The notes under the pieces: generated by a model
The model's input: the letters and a program-made list of their open reading frames with translations, nothing else
Told to the model about the DNA's origin: nothing
Databases searched by the model: none
Shown: positions 33,099 to 44,552 of the stretch, piece after piece
Layout of the letters: every line of letters starts with the position of its first letter
Numbering within the stretch: the first letter of the stretch is position 1
Translations under genes and position numbers: made by a program
Assembly (NCBI GenBank): GCA_032988165.1
Contig: JANTQF010000187.1
Span: forward strand, 1-64,000
Direction of reading: 5' to 3'
DNA from: Emmonsiellopsis sp. PD_33
Taxonomy: Eukaryota > Ascomycota > Eurotiomycetes > Onygenales > Ajellomycetaceae
Length of the DNA: 64,000 nt

Positions 33099-36000
33099 CT
33101 ACATCCTCTCCAAAACGCCATTCGTAACAATCGTAAGCATCTTAAGCCCATAGTACTCCGCCACGCTCTTGAACACCTTCAACCTCCTCTCGACCCCCTT
33201 CCTATCCACCGTCCCAATCCAAGTGCCACTACACGAACAATGCTCCATAAATTCACTGACCCGAAGGCTCGAGCATTTTGAACATTTCAAATCTTGCGTC
33301 TGCCACTCCATTACCAGGCTCTGCACTTGCCCAGTTAGCTTCTCCTCCAAGGCAAGCCGGTCGTATTCGCTGCCGCAGGAGAGACAGCACCATGGTCTGC
33401 TTCCCGCGCCATTGTTTTCGCCGTCAGTTTCCGGTAAGATATCACCATCCCGGCAAAGGTCCAGATCGCGAGTCATGGTGCAGTGGTTGCAGATCAGTTG
33501 TGGGAATTTGAGGCTCGCGCTTGGGTTCTCGAACCTACCCTCCTCACTGAACTCTTTAACCTCGAAGAGGCCAAGGAGGTCGCGGCGCAATAGTCGTGTC
33601 TCGAGAGAAGTGGATTTGCATAGACTGAGGACTTGCATCAGGGACTTGACGAGTTCGAGTGTTGGATTTCGTTCGTGTTTCGTCGCACGCCAGGAAGCGC
33701 CGGGGAGAGTTGGGAAGATGTAGTCAGACGCAAGTTCCGGGTGGAGGAGCTCCTCGCGCTGGCGACGGATTAGGTTTGCAATTTGTTTCTTGAGAGGCTT
33801 CGAGAACGGTTCAGTGAGTATCGAGGTCAGCTCGCCAGAATCTGTGTCGGTAATTGACTGGAATGGAAGCTGTGTAGCTCTAGGAGGGCCTCCACCCTCA
33901 TTCTCAATGTGAGGCCTTTTCAATCCATGCATGAGTTCGATGTATTCGACAACCCAATCTAGGAAAATGGACTGCAATGATATTGGGAGGAACTTGCTTA
34001 GTTGCCAATGCATGATTGTCTCGAGCTCCTGATTCTCGGATTCCACGACCTCCTGGCAACCCTTCCCGCCAAAATTGAATTCATCATACCAGACGAGGTA
34101 ATCCCAGTACTCCTTGATCTCTAGATCCAAGAAATGGAATAGAGGTTTTTCCTTGATTGATTTGAGGATATACTGACTATAGGCATAAGCATTGCCAACT
34201 TCTCCCTTAGTAGTTTGAAGCAGCAATCGACTTGGGCTGGCGAAGACGATATGGGAGCCCACCCGTCTAAAATCGGTCATCAGTTGCTGGAATGCCTTCT
34301 TTGACATCATCTGCACGTGGTGATGGAGTGACCGATCATAGAGGAAGGAGTCTGAGCTTTCAACCCATCGAATGAGATGTTGGACCATGATATCTGCCAT
34401 TCCGTTCCCTTGACACGCTTCGGCCCACCAGGCCTTAACCATGTCACGCAAGACAAGAATGCTCGCAGAAGCAAAAGCAGTATCGGAATACAGAACACCA
34501 GTTCCGTCTGATGCACCCGGGTCACTCGGCGCAGCAGGGTTTAGGAGAGTCGATTCGCTTCCCTCGAGTTCGTTAATAAGGGATGATGTGAGGATTGTGT
34601 TGATCGCGAGATTCCGGACTTCCAGTTCGATACACACGGAGGAATAAGCGCCCGGGTTATTGATCGAGGGCATATCCACCTTCTGCATGGGGCCAAGCAT
34701 GTCATCCCTTTCGTACCCAGCGTGATCTGGAAGTGGCGAAGGAGACCACCACAGAACGATATTGTTTTGCTCCAAGCGTCTCGCATATGCAATATCGATC
34801 AAATACTTTGGGTCGTCCTTTTCCAGATTGCAGATGGGAACGTCGCCATACCGAGCAAGTTCACTGAGATGATATATCCACGAGCCCAGGGCTAAATAGT
34901 GCATTACTATTTGCTTCGCAACAAAAGATTGCCAGCCAAGGGGAGGGAGATCATTGTCCGATGCTTCGGATCTCAGAGGGAGCACTGGATTCTCCTTCAG
35001 TATCGCAATATCCTGAGTCAACTGGCGTCTTTGGGGTGATTGGACAACCAGCATAACTGGCTGATTGCTATCGCCTTTGAATTTCTTGATCAAGTCACCC
35101 ACTTCAAGCAGAGCTTTCCTCCTCGTTGTCACCTGTGTTGTTTTGAAATGGATGTTTTCTTGGTAATCAAAAATCTGCTGCCATGATTCACCGGCATGCT
35201 CTTGAGCTTTCTTTTCGAGAGCCTCCTTGTATATTTTGTCGACATTCGGAAACCCTTGCACCTCTCGTAACCGGGTAAGTATAACGATGTGTGCTTCCTC
35301 CTTTCGGCTGGAGCAGACCGTAAATATTTGCCTATCACCAGAAACGACGTGATAGAGGAAAATGTATTCCATGGATACGTCGGTGAAGTATTTCTGCGAT
35401 TGGGGTTCTGCACGTAGAAGGGTGGATAGCTCGAAACCATGCTCCAGCCCTTGACCCAAGACTCCCCGCTGGCTTTCGTCGAATGTACAGAGTGTACCAA
35501 GCTTAAGAACGGCGCGAACACTCAGGGGAACTTTCTTTTCATAGACACCTTCGACGCTAGGGTGATTGAGTAACAAGGAAATTTTGTCCGCATCTTTCAA
35601 ATACGTATCTTCCGGCATTGTCATCCTGAATAGATGAACTGAGGGGTGACCGTTGGGGAGTGAGTGATTAACTTTCTGAACAGAACAGCCCTCCAACTCA
35701 ACGTCCGGAAGATCCTCGTGCTTCAAGTTAACGAAGAGTTGGCGAGGTACTTTAATCGTGAGCGCGTGTACCTTGTGGTCGATGAGGACGAACATCCTAA
35801 CTTCGCCTGGTATATCGGTTTCCTTCAGCTGGAGGACTTGCCATGTCTTGACATAGACAAGCTCGGCCTGGTTTCGGAAAAAGTTCCCAATCGCATTTGA
35901 TGTGGTAGTCGTCCTTTCGCCAAAGAGCTTCCGCCGTCGTAGCCGGGCCTGTTTTTGAATCTTCCACTTTTGTTTTTGATACTTCAACCAGCCTTCATAG

Positions 36001-39000
36001 TCTTCGGTCATTGATGGCATTACTGCGGGCAGATTGGCGAAAGGGTCTATTTGGCTTGTTGAATTATCGGGGTCTTTTCTCTTCTGCGAAAGTCTGCTAA
36101 TTACCTGTGCCTTCTGCTTCTGGACAGATTGCGAAACCATATCTTCGATATCTCCACTGGCTGGTAAGCGATGGTCCATTATATTTGTCGGTAAATCAGA
36201 TAATGGAGCTTTGCTGAAAAGGTCTGTCATCTTCTTCTGCTTGAACTTGTCGTCTTTTATATTGATGCGTCTTTGCAGCCAGTCTGGATGAGGTACCCGA
36301 GGAACGGGATTCCGTACCCTCTGAAGCGCAGCGGGGATGGTGATAAGTTTTTGGATCACAGAGCCCAACCGTTCGAGATAGTAGTCCCAGTCAATGACTG
36401 TGCGAGGGTCCATATCCCCAGGGTCATCCTTCATCCATTTTCGCAAGAAGAACCGTTTGACGTTGTATTCGGCAGAAAAGATGGCGACAGGGATCGCCCG
36501 CTCAGTGACAGGTGAGTTTCTCGGTTTAGAAGAGATAATGTATTTGCAGTTTAGACCTTTGTCTTTCACCATCTGGTCACCGAGGAATTCTGCCAGTCTT
36601 TTCGCTGTCGTGATCGAAGTTGACTTCTGGTTTCCGTACTCCTCCAGGGTTTTGGACATACTTCGGTTCTCGCAAATCAAGTCAATGAGCTCTTCATCTG
36701 CCAGCGTAGATCCATGCATGTGGAGGACATCAAGCCACCTGTTAGCAACCTCGGCCACCGCTCCGTACGTCTCTGCCAGAGTTGTACCTTCGAGGAAGAA
36801 CTTGAAAATTTGGGTTTGGAAGATTTTGATCAGCTTCAATTCTCCTCTCCGCTTCACCTCGAAACCTTTCAGCTCAGCAAGCGAGCCATCGTGGTTAAAA
36901 ACAGCATATCGTTTTTTCAAATTCTTATCCTCCTCCTTCGACGTTGGGAGAATCATAGCTTTATATGGACCATCAACTTCGAAAAAGATGGAATTATCAC
37001 TATGCGTCTCGTATCTGAAGGTTTGCGGGTCAACAAGGGTTTGGTATTGGTGATTTGTGAATTTGGCATGGACGAGATGGTTGAGCATAACACAGGGGTA
37101 CGATATTGGCACCTTCTTGCCATTCTTCAGAGTGAAGGCAAAGTTTTCGGGAAACGTTGCTGGAAGCATACACCAAATACCATCAGTGTCAAGTTCCAAT
37201 GGACGGCCAATCCTTTCTACCAGTTCTCTTGCCATCTGAATGATATGGGCACCGGTCAGACAGGTCACACCAGCCATCTCCATAGAGTACCAGCGAGAGC
37301 CTTTTCGCATGACGTATCCGTAGAAACTGTTCAAAATAACTTTATGGGCCAGTTGGAGGGAGTCGTAAAGGATAATCATCTTTTTTCCCTCGTCAACCTG
37401 AGCAGCAGGGGCGCCAGAAGCCTTCAGCGCATCCGTTTTGCCCTTCCACACTTTTTGCTGGCCTTTAAAATCATACCGTCGGTCTCTGAAATCCCGCACG
37501 GTATCAACATAAAACGGATTCTCCCTTTGACAGATAATAGCTTCTCGTTGGATCGTTTTGCTGTCGTGGATTTTGTGGTAGATCTTTTTGCTGTAGTCCT
37601 GCAGTCGTTTTCTCACGATAGCCGCCTGTTCGGCTGCATCTAGTTCCTCAAACATCCTCATAGGGCTCGTTTTCGTTCGGCCCGGAAATTTCTCATTGGT
37701 CACCGCCCGTCGAATCATATTGTACTCATCCCGCTTCGCGGGAAGGAACTCTCCTCTCCACGACCATGGCATTCGCCTATCGCATGTTTTCCCTGGTCGA
37801 TTGAAGTCGCATGCTGCGCAATCAGATTCTTGAATCATCGAATCTGGCTGCAGCCGGTTAGTGGTCATGATATTAGGGTACATAGATGCAACATCCAAAT
37901 GGTATATCGACGGTCTTTCGTTTCTGTTTGGGGTCGTCTTGAGGCTGAGCAATTTTTCGGATATCTGGGCCTTAACCGCGTCGTAATTCGTGACATCATC
38001 AAGAGACTTCTTCTCCTCCACGGTGATACTAAATTTCAGAGCGGCGTCGAGATCGTCAAGTAGTTCATCAATCGCACCCGGATCAAGACTGAAGTTGACC
38101 GGAATATCGCTCCGAAAAACGCCAGCTTCGATACTTTCGACATGCCCACCAACATAAGTTTGGGAATCTAGCAAATGGCCTTCCCAGAAGGCTTCCGGCG
38201 GATCTGTATGTTTGTTGGGCAAAACGATATTCTTTTGGTATGCTTGTACCATGAGCAACATTTCGCATAGCGTTCCAGTTCCCTTGCGAAGAACATCGTC
38301 GGGGTTAAGAGGAAGGATAGTGCAAAGGGAGAAAATGAAGGGGTGGATATATTTCATATAGAGGTAATAGGTGGCCACGGCGTCGGAAACTGAATACTCA
38401 GCCAAAGTCTGAGGGCGTTCGCTTGCATACCTGGTCATCACTTCCGGGTCGAGTTCGTCTGGATCATAGCCCAGTTTGGCAACGGTGACGGCTTTGAGAC
38501 CCCGACTTCCTTGCGGGAGGTAACTGTCTCGGTTGACCCAGGCGAAGCAGTCCATATGTACGCAGTAATCGCTCTGATAAATATCTTCACTATTCTTCCG
38601 AAACCCAGTTTCGGCATACATATCGATCCCCTGGACACTGGCCCTAGCTTCGACAAAAGGCCAATCGAAGAAGTCACCGTTGTAAGTCGCAATAACAGAT
38701 GGTTTTACTTGCTTTATGTGTTCAAAGAACCGCTCTAGCACGGCCTTCTCGTCCGGTTCGTTAAAAATAGCAAATGGTCCATAGTACTCCGGCTTCGGCG
38801 TGTACTCGAAATCCGCAATGTCCTCAGATACGATCGCTCTGTTAGTTATGAGAAATCCTTGCCCATCAATCATGTATGATATCATTGTAATTTGATCAAT
38901 AACGGCATCTGGGAACTTCAGGGGCAGTTTGGTTGTCTCGATATCGTACGCCAGGACAACGGGATCCGCACGCGTTAGTCTGTCCTCGATACAACTTAGG

Positions 39001-39907
39001 GAGATAACTCCGTTTTTGGCCTGCACCGTGTACCATTTTCCGATACGAATATCTAATAATGTTAGACAACGTTCCTTAGGAGGGGATAGGATAGCAATAT
39101 ACCTTTATCAATAGAGACCCGAACATGATAGGGAACGTCATACTCCCGGATATCGACAATAAACTCGCTCGCGTCTATAAATGCATTCTGAGGTCTATCA
39201 TTGTAATCTTCGTCGAAAAGGTCAAACCCAGCATTAGCGCTAAGCAAGCATCCAGTTAGCAAGCAAACTCAACATTTCAGCAGAACATGGTGAACAAACC
39301 TAGCCATCTCCGCATACGTATCCATAGCATTCACATTCTTCTTATTCTTCTGAGCAATTGGCAATATCGATTTCCGAACTCCAAGCAGATCACCAACGTT
39401 GGCAAAGGTAAGCTTCAGAAACCTCCGCTTATGACCGAGAAGATGGTTTGGCATCTGCAGATCCTCCTTTTCAACCTGCTTAACACTCTTCACCAACCCT
39501 TCAAACGTTCTCTTGCACCATTCCTCAACCTCGCTTTCTCTCCCTCTCTTTATCGCAATCAAGAAATACGGATCGTACTCAACAGTCGCCTTGAAGCTAG
39601 TCCCATTGTCTTCCAGGAAATAAAAGTCAACACCAGCGCGGCCCCCAGGCACCTTCGGGTCCTCGATTATCGTGCTATGCATATTACATAGCCATCCCGC
39701 CCTTGGCTTCCCCGAGTCGAATCGGGGGAATCCCATCGTCTCGTCGATGCTGTTGCCCAGCCGGATTGCCTGGAATTTCTCATCTTGCGACGTCGCTTCG
39801 CTGGATCTGAGGGAGGAGAATTCGACTGTTTTCCCGCGCCTGGGGTTAAAGGACGCGGAGCTGGATCTGAATTTTGTTCCATATTTGCTGGGTTTTCGTG
39901 AAGGCAT
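33099..39907 (-). CDS. POL2: DNA polymerase epsilon catalytic subunit
   Basis: The predicted protein is 2232 aa from exons 39907-39300, 39239-39103 and 39052-33099, close to the usual 2200-2300. The exonuclease site has DIE at about residues 285-287 and NGDFFDWPF. Polymerase motif A is DVASMYPNIMTTNRLQP, motif C region LDTDGIWCMLP, and the motif B region has KVILNSFYGYVMRKGSRW. The inactive second polymerase half follows, and the C-terminal cysteine motifs are seen in CNHCTMTRDLDLC, then WCCLSCGSEYD, and CSKCSSLRVSEFMEHCSCSG. It is the nuclear leading-strand replicase. Proofreading acidic residues are intact. The gene diverges from COX20 across a promoter with an MCB-type site. Confidence 0.98.
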
Positions 39908-40170
39908 TGCTGTATCGTTCGTCTGTATATACGGCGACTGGACTGGAGCGAGCGGCGTGTATCAAGGACGGGGTACATGTACAGCGTGAGAGGAGAAAGG
40001 AAACCAATTAGAACTCCATGAGAAACAAAAAAAGAAGAATCCTCGTAAAATCAGAATCGCATAAATAAATAGGCGTACAGGCGTAGAGAACGGGTATGTT
40101 GGTTGTTCAATGGCTGGATATCTCAGATATTGAAAACGACTTCCTCGTCGCGTGTCGCGCGTCCCACTCA

Positions 40171-40176
40171 ACGCGT
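40171..40176. promoter_or_regulatory. MCB-type ACGCGT element
   Basis: This is the palindromic MBF recognition core in the POL2 promoter. MBF drives G1/S transcription of replication genes in yeasts. It is a single exact copy with a GC-rich near-match (TCGCGCGT) just upstream. Confidence 0.5.
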
Positions 40177-40249
40177 CGCATTTGGTGTGCTCGGACTATA
40201 TATCCGTTTCGGGTTAAGCATGTTTTAATAAATGCCAAGCCCGGAACAA

Positions 40250-40254
40250 CCAAT
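40250..40254 (+). promoter_or_regulatory. CCAAT box upstream of COX20
   Basis: A CCAAT pentamer in the context ACCAATAG at a plausible promoter distance. The fungal Hap complex binds this element and controls respiratory genes. Confidence 0.35.
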
Positions 40255-40342
40255 AGCCGAACCTCCCTCCGAGACTCCGAGGTGTTAAGCATTGCGGGAG
40301 AATCTCGAGTTGAATTGTCCAGCCAACTCAACCCAGTTCACC

Positions 40343-41009
40343 ATGGCGGAGGACTCGCGGGACTCGCAATCTCCTGCTGGAGACCCCCCCAACACACAAT
40401 CTCTTGCGCCCGCCCCAAAACCGAAACATGACTTCCCCAAGTCGCAGGTGGGGAAGCTGTGGGAGGAGTTTGGGAGCCCGGAAGAGCCCATCAATTTGAT
40501 GCCCGGTGCTTACAACCCCTCCGGTAGCAGAAAACCAAAAGAGGTCTCGTTTATGGATGCCTTTGGTTCCATGTCTGCGGACGGCTTAACGTCATTCTAC
40601 AAGGTGCCGTGCGCCCGCGACTCGCTTCTTGTTGGCATTGGTTCTGGTTTTGGCATTGGTGGTCTCAAAGCTATTCTTGGTGGTATGTACATTATATTGA
40701 GCGCAATCTCCAACAGGTCCAATTCACTGACACAATATTATAGGATCCCGAGCAGTATGGCCAGCCTGCAATTGGGCCGTCGGATCCTTCGCCGTCGCAT
40801 CGATAGCCGCATACGAATTCTGCCAACGGCGGAGAGTGCAGGAGCGGGATGGGATGAAGGAAGCAGTGGAGCTTATGCGCGAACTCAAACTTAAGAAACT
40901 CAAGGAGCGCGAGGAGGCAAAGGCGGCTGCAGAGGCGGCGGCTGCGAAGGCCGAGGAAGAACGGCGGCGGAAGAGCTGGACAAACTTGTCGAACTACAAG
41001 TTCTGGTAG
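40343..41009 (+). CDS. COX20: Cytochrome c oxidase assembly protein COX20
   Basis: The predicted protein is 201 aa from exons 40343-40682 and 40744-41009. A soluble Pro-rich start precedes the block FGSMSADGLTSFYKVPCARDSLLVGIGSGFGIGGL, where the first membrane segment begins. The splice restores GGSRAVWPACNWAVGSFAVASIAAYEFCQRRR, the second membrane segment, followed by a charged coiled-coil tail. This two-helix layout is that of the inner-membrane chaperone that holds newly made Cox2. The intron is 61 nt with GTATGT and ATAG borders. The C-terminus is Ala/Lys/Glu-rich and longer than in yeast-like minimal forms. Confidence 0.85.
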
Positions 41010-41260
41010 CTTTTGTGTGCAAACGCGGGCAGGAGTCAGGGAGTCATTTTCATGGGTGGTTAAACTATTTAACGGGTGGAAGATCTCTTCGATGGGATAT
41101 AGTGATAAAGCCATCACGGCTTTTTGTAACATAGTTGTATATTGATACTCATAAGAACGTAATGATCGAATTCCAATTCCAATCTCAATCCAAGCCAGCC
41201 AGCCAGACCCATTGCAAACAAAGTAATACAAACCGCCCACCCATCCACCCTTCCTAATCC

Positions 41261-42049
41261 CTAATCCTCCGAGGAAATATCAAATTTGACCTTTTTCCTG
41301 CTAGTATTCGAACCCTCCGCATCATCTTCCGGCAACAGCCCATCCCGTCTCGATTTCCGCCTCTCCCGCGCCTCTTTAGACTCGCGACTTTTCCATTCCG
41401 CCACTTGTTTCTTCCTTCGCTGCGATCTCTCCCAAGCAACGGCAGCCGTAGGCTTGAAGCCGATTCCATTAATACCGTATCCGTCATCGTTTGGATCCGT
41501 AGGCGCATACCCTGTTATTTCGGAGTCATGCCAAGTAAGCGGGTTCTCGCTCGGGTCGCTTGCGAGAGGCGGAGATTTTCGACGGCTCTTGGGGCTCCCT
41601 CGTGGACTGGAGTTGGGTTCGCGATGGGAGCCTGGAGATGACTCTGTAGGCGTCCTGTCTCCTTCATCCTGTAGAGCCCTTTGCTTGCCCTTGCGTTTGC
41701 TGGCAGTCGGAGGTCCTGCGTTTGGCGCATCGATACCCATTTCGTCTTGCGCCGACGACGCCTGGTTTTCGGGCTGCACTCCGTCCCCTCCATTATCTGT
41801 TAAACCATGTCCCGCGCATTCCCCGTCCTGGCCAGAATGTCCATGCAAGTCAAGATCGTCCAACTGGCCAGCAACAGATATCTGCGGGCTATTCTCTCCC
41901 GTTGCTCCGCTGGGGTCAGCTAGATGGCTCTCTTTCCCGCTAGCCGCTGACGAAGAGGTGGCAGGGGAGGTCGAGATGGTCCTCCGCTGGAAATCTGTAG
42001 CATCGAGTTTGCGCTTGGGTGACTTGTGGAGAGCCAGCTTTCCTGACAT
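41261..42049 (-). CDS. Conserved-looking nuclear protein, unknown function
   Basis: A single exon encodes 262 aa. I start at 42049 (MSGKLALHKSPKRKLDA) because it is the ATG nearest to conserved-looking sequence; upstream residues are hydrophobic and unlike the rest. The N-terminal two thirds are disordered, rich in Ser, Pro and Asp, with a KSPKRK basic patch. The C-terminal part reads DPNDDGYGINGIGFKPTAAVAWERS followed by RKKQVAEWKSRESKEARERRKSRRDG and ends KKVKFDISSED, so it is basic with predicted nuclear signals. The block around YGINGIGFKPT looks like a short constrained motif. I do not recognise a named domain. It converges on COX20, 251 bp away. Confidence 0.75.
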   Translation of the reverse strand: MSGKLALHKSPKRKLDATDFQRRTISTSPATSSSAASGKESHLADPSGATGENSPQISVAGQLDDLDLHGHSGQDGECAGHGLTDNGGDGVQPENQASSAQDEMGIDAPNAGPPTASKRKGKQRALQDEGDRTPTESSPGSHREPNSSPRGSPKSRRKSPPLASDPSENPLTWHDSEITGYAPTDPNDDGYGINGIGFKPTAAVAWERSQRRKKQVAEWKSRESKEARERRKSRRDGLLPEDDAEGSNTSRKKVKFDISSED

Positions 42050-42570
42050 TGTGGTGGGGCATTTGAGGTGGTTGGTCAGAAAGAGGGTTGGCGCAAGCAA
42101 ACAATTATGCGAGATAGTTCACGTAGAGCAGACGCATGGCGAAGTGAAGCCGCCCTTATTAAGAGGAGAATACATGATGCGCCATTAATATCGAAGGGAG
42201 AAATGCGTCGTTGTTGTTGTTGTTGTTGCCCAGGCGCTGTGTTGAAGTCGGGACTAAAGACAAGAGCCGAAGTTGTTGGTGGCTGGACGAAGCTTCAACC
42301 TCCAGTTTATGGAGTCAAGGACAATCGCTTATTTATAAGAGGGCCCAGTGCACGACGCCAACACACAGGTTCAGAGAAAATATATAATTACCCTTGATTG
42401 AACTGGCATAATAAAAAGTGAAAATGAAAATGAAAAGAAAAGGCCGACTAAATACACAATAAGCAAAAACATTCAAAACCCTTTTAAAAAAAACCAAATT
42501 GCACATATCGAACATCCGGTCACAACGCCCCGTGAATTGACTCCCAGCTGAATATGGAATACATGATCAA
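42050..42570. other. Upstream of the nuclear protein, downstream of NOP56
   Basis: 521 bp with no gene. A GTTGTTGTT trinucleotide run lies near 42210-42228. The rest holds the nuclear protein leader and the AT-rich NOP56 3' UTR. Confidence 0.55.
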
Positions 42571-44222
42571 TCACGCCTTCGACTTCTTCTTGGACGATCC
42601 AACCTCGCTATCCCGCTTTCTCTTCTTCTTCGGGGTCTCTTCGGCCTCGCCAACATCTGATTTTCGGGATTTCTTTTCCTTCTTGTCCTTCTTTTCCTTC
42701 TTCTCCTTCTTGCTCTTCTTCTCGGCCTTGGTGACCTCCTCTTCGCCATCCTTCATCTCCACGTCGCTGCCAGCGGCGTCAACGTCAATGTCGGCCAGAA
42801 CGGAGTCCATGGCGTTTTTCTATCATCAAATATTAGTAAACCACGCCTATCCTATAAGAGCAGGTGTAGTACATACCATAGCAACTTCGTTCTTAGTTGG
42901 GGCAGCTCCGGTAGCGTAGAATTCCAACCGCTCCTCGACCTGCGCCTTGAGGGCATCTCCGAATTTCGTTGATGGGGTCTCGGAGAAGTTGTCAATTCTA
43001 GATGCGATGGAACACTTGTTCGCCAAAAATCTAGAGATTCTGCCCTTGTTCTTGGGACCAGCACGGCCGATGAACGACGAGTGGTAAAGCAGACCGTATT
43101 TAGGCGTATTTCCCTTGGTCTTCAAGGCTCTGAAAAGAGCCTTCTCGGCACCAAGAATCTGGACGGTGGAGGCAGGGTACTTGGAGAGGTTCGTCAAGCT
43201 TCCAGCATGGGAGATCAATCGGGCGCCAACGATTTCGCCAATGAGCGCGGCCAAGTTAGGTGCGACAACGCTCATCTTGGAGACCAGGTAGGCGTGCAGG
43301 TTCTTGCGGTATTTCGACAGGCTCACAACGCGCTCGGCAAAGGCGATCACATTCTCCATATCGGTTGCCGAGATATCCTGGCCCATGCTGACCTTGGCAG
43401 CATCGATAATGCTTCTGGCAACGCCCTCGTCGTCTTCAACAATCGCGGCGAGATCATGGAGTTTGTCCTCGGTGAGATCCTTCTTGTTCTTCACGAAGAG
43501 CGCGACCTGGGCGTAGCGCTGGTTCTCGGAGACGATCTTGAAGAGCTCAGGGAAATGCCACGAGTACCACTCCCTAACTCTCATCGAAAAGGTATTGACA
43601 GCTTTGTCTAATTGATCGAGGATGGCAATAGCCTGGATGATATGGTTGTCGTCGCGCTGCACCGAGAACTTGACCTTGGCTCTGGAATAAGCGTGACCAA
43701 GACCAAGCTGAGCAGTATTGAGATCGCCCTCCCGAAGTTGCTTGAGAAGTTTGCCAGCGTGCAACCGGACTCCTCGTAGCAGATCCTGAACGACGTCGCT
43801 GGTGTCTCCAGTTTCGCACTCCACGAATGGGAAAGCCGCCTTGATGCTTCCGGCCAGGGCCTTATCGGAGAGACCTAATACCACCTTCTTCTTCTTATTC
43901 GGTTTCGGCAAGTTCAGGTCCAAGAACGAAACGAGCGTCTCTGAAGCAACTCCCTCGGAGATATCGTTGATTTCCCCAAGCGCTTGCTTATTGTTCCTAA
44001 AAAAATGAAAAGCGTAAGCGGGAGACACGAAGGCCCTTGATGCGACGAAAAAACATACTCAAACGGCAAGAAACTAGCCAATTCGACCATCTTTCCGAAT
44101 TTTGCAAGGTCCTGCAGGTTCTCCTGAACCTCCTTCAGCTGGTTGCCGACAGTGTCGGCCTGGTGGACGACCTTGAAGATCGAGTAGCCCATTGGGCCCT
44201 CGAAGAGGAGATAATCGGCCAT
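42571..44222 (-). CDS. NOP56: C/D-box snoRNP core protein NOP56
   Basis: The predicted protein is 510 aa from exons 44222-44059, 43996-42877 and 42819-42571. The start is MADYLLFEGPMGYSIFKVVHQ, with the NOP5NT fold spanning the first 65 residues. The Nop domain is recognised by VREWYSWHFPEL, SMGQDISATDMENV, ERVVSLSKYRKNLHAYL, and LIGEIVGARLISHAGSLTNLSKYPASTVQILGAEKALFRAL. The tail is the usual Lys/Glu repeat ending KKKRKRDSEVGSSKKKSKA. It scaffolds fibrillarin and the snoRNA guide for rRNA 2'-O-methylation in the nucleolus. The introns (62 and 57 nt) are too short to host snoRNAs. Confidence 0.97.
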
Positions 44223-44552
44223 CGGAGGGGTAAAATCGCGCAGACGGGGAGTATTCGAAATTAATCCCAGCGCGTCAGCCGAAATACAGAGATTGGAGGT
44301 GTCGAGCGACCGATGGGGGTGGTGGTGCGAGAGGTTGCGGTCGTTGATGGTCTGTGAAGGTGAATTTTTAGTGTAGCTCTTTTTTTTCTTCTGATTCGCA
44401 CTAGCGCGGAACCTCAATGTGGGATTTGCCAAAACTGGAGCTCACCTCACCACCAGAATCGCATCCCGCTGCCCACCACCACCACACCTCACCACCGCCG
44501 TCTCCTGCGATCTCCTGGCGGATTCATTCAGAGGCCCCTTGCTTCAGACATC
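44223..44552. promoter_or_regulatory. Shared divergent promoter NOP56/CCT6
   Basis: 330 bp separate the two start codons. The middle has a T-tract near 44375-44390, and the CCT6 side is C/A-rich leader. No specific factor site was recognised. Confidence 0.45.

Larger units (their letters stand above)
39908..40342. promoter_or_regulatory. Shared divergent promoter POL2/COX20
   Basis: 435 bp separate the two start codons. ACGCGT (MluI cell-cycle box core) sits at 40171-40176, about 265 bp upstream of POL2. A CCAAT box at 40250-40254 lies about 90 bp upstream of COX20. These fit cell-cycle control of a replicase and Hap-type control of a respiratory gene; both are inferences from motif and position. 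Confidence 0.6.

Noticed and set aside
36714..37643. 309-codon plus-strand frame inside POL2
   Set aside because: Antisense to the polymerase domain; the translation has no motifs.
41286..42188. 300-codon plus-strand frame opposite the unnamed nuclear protein
   Set aside because: The minus frame has the better charge pattern, a C-terminal conserved-looking motif and a nuclear signal; the plus frame is motif-free.
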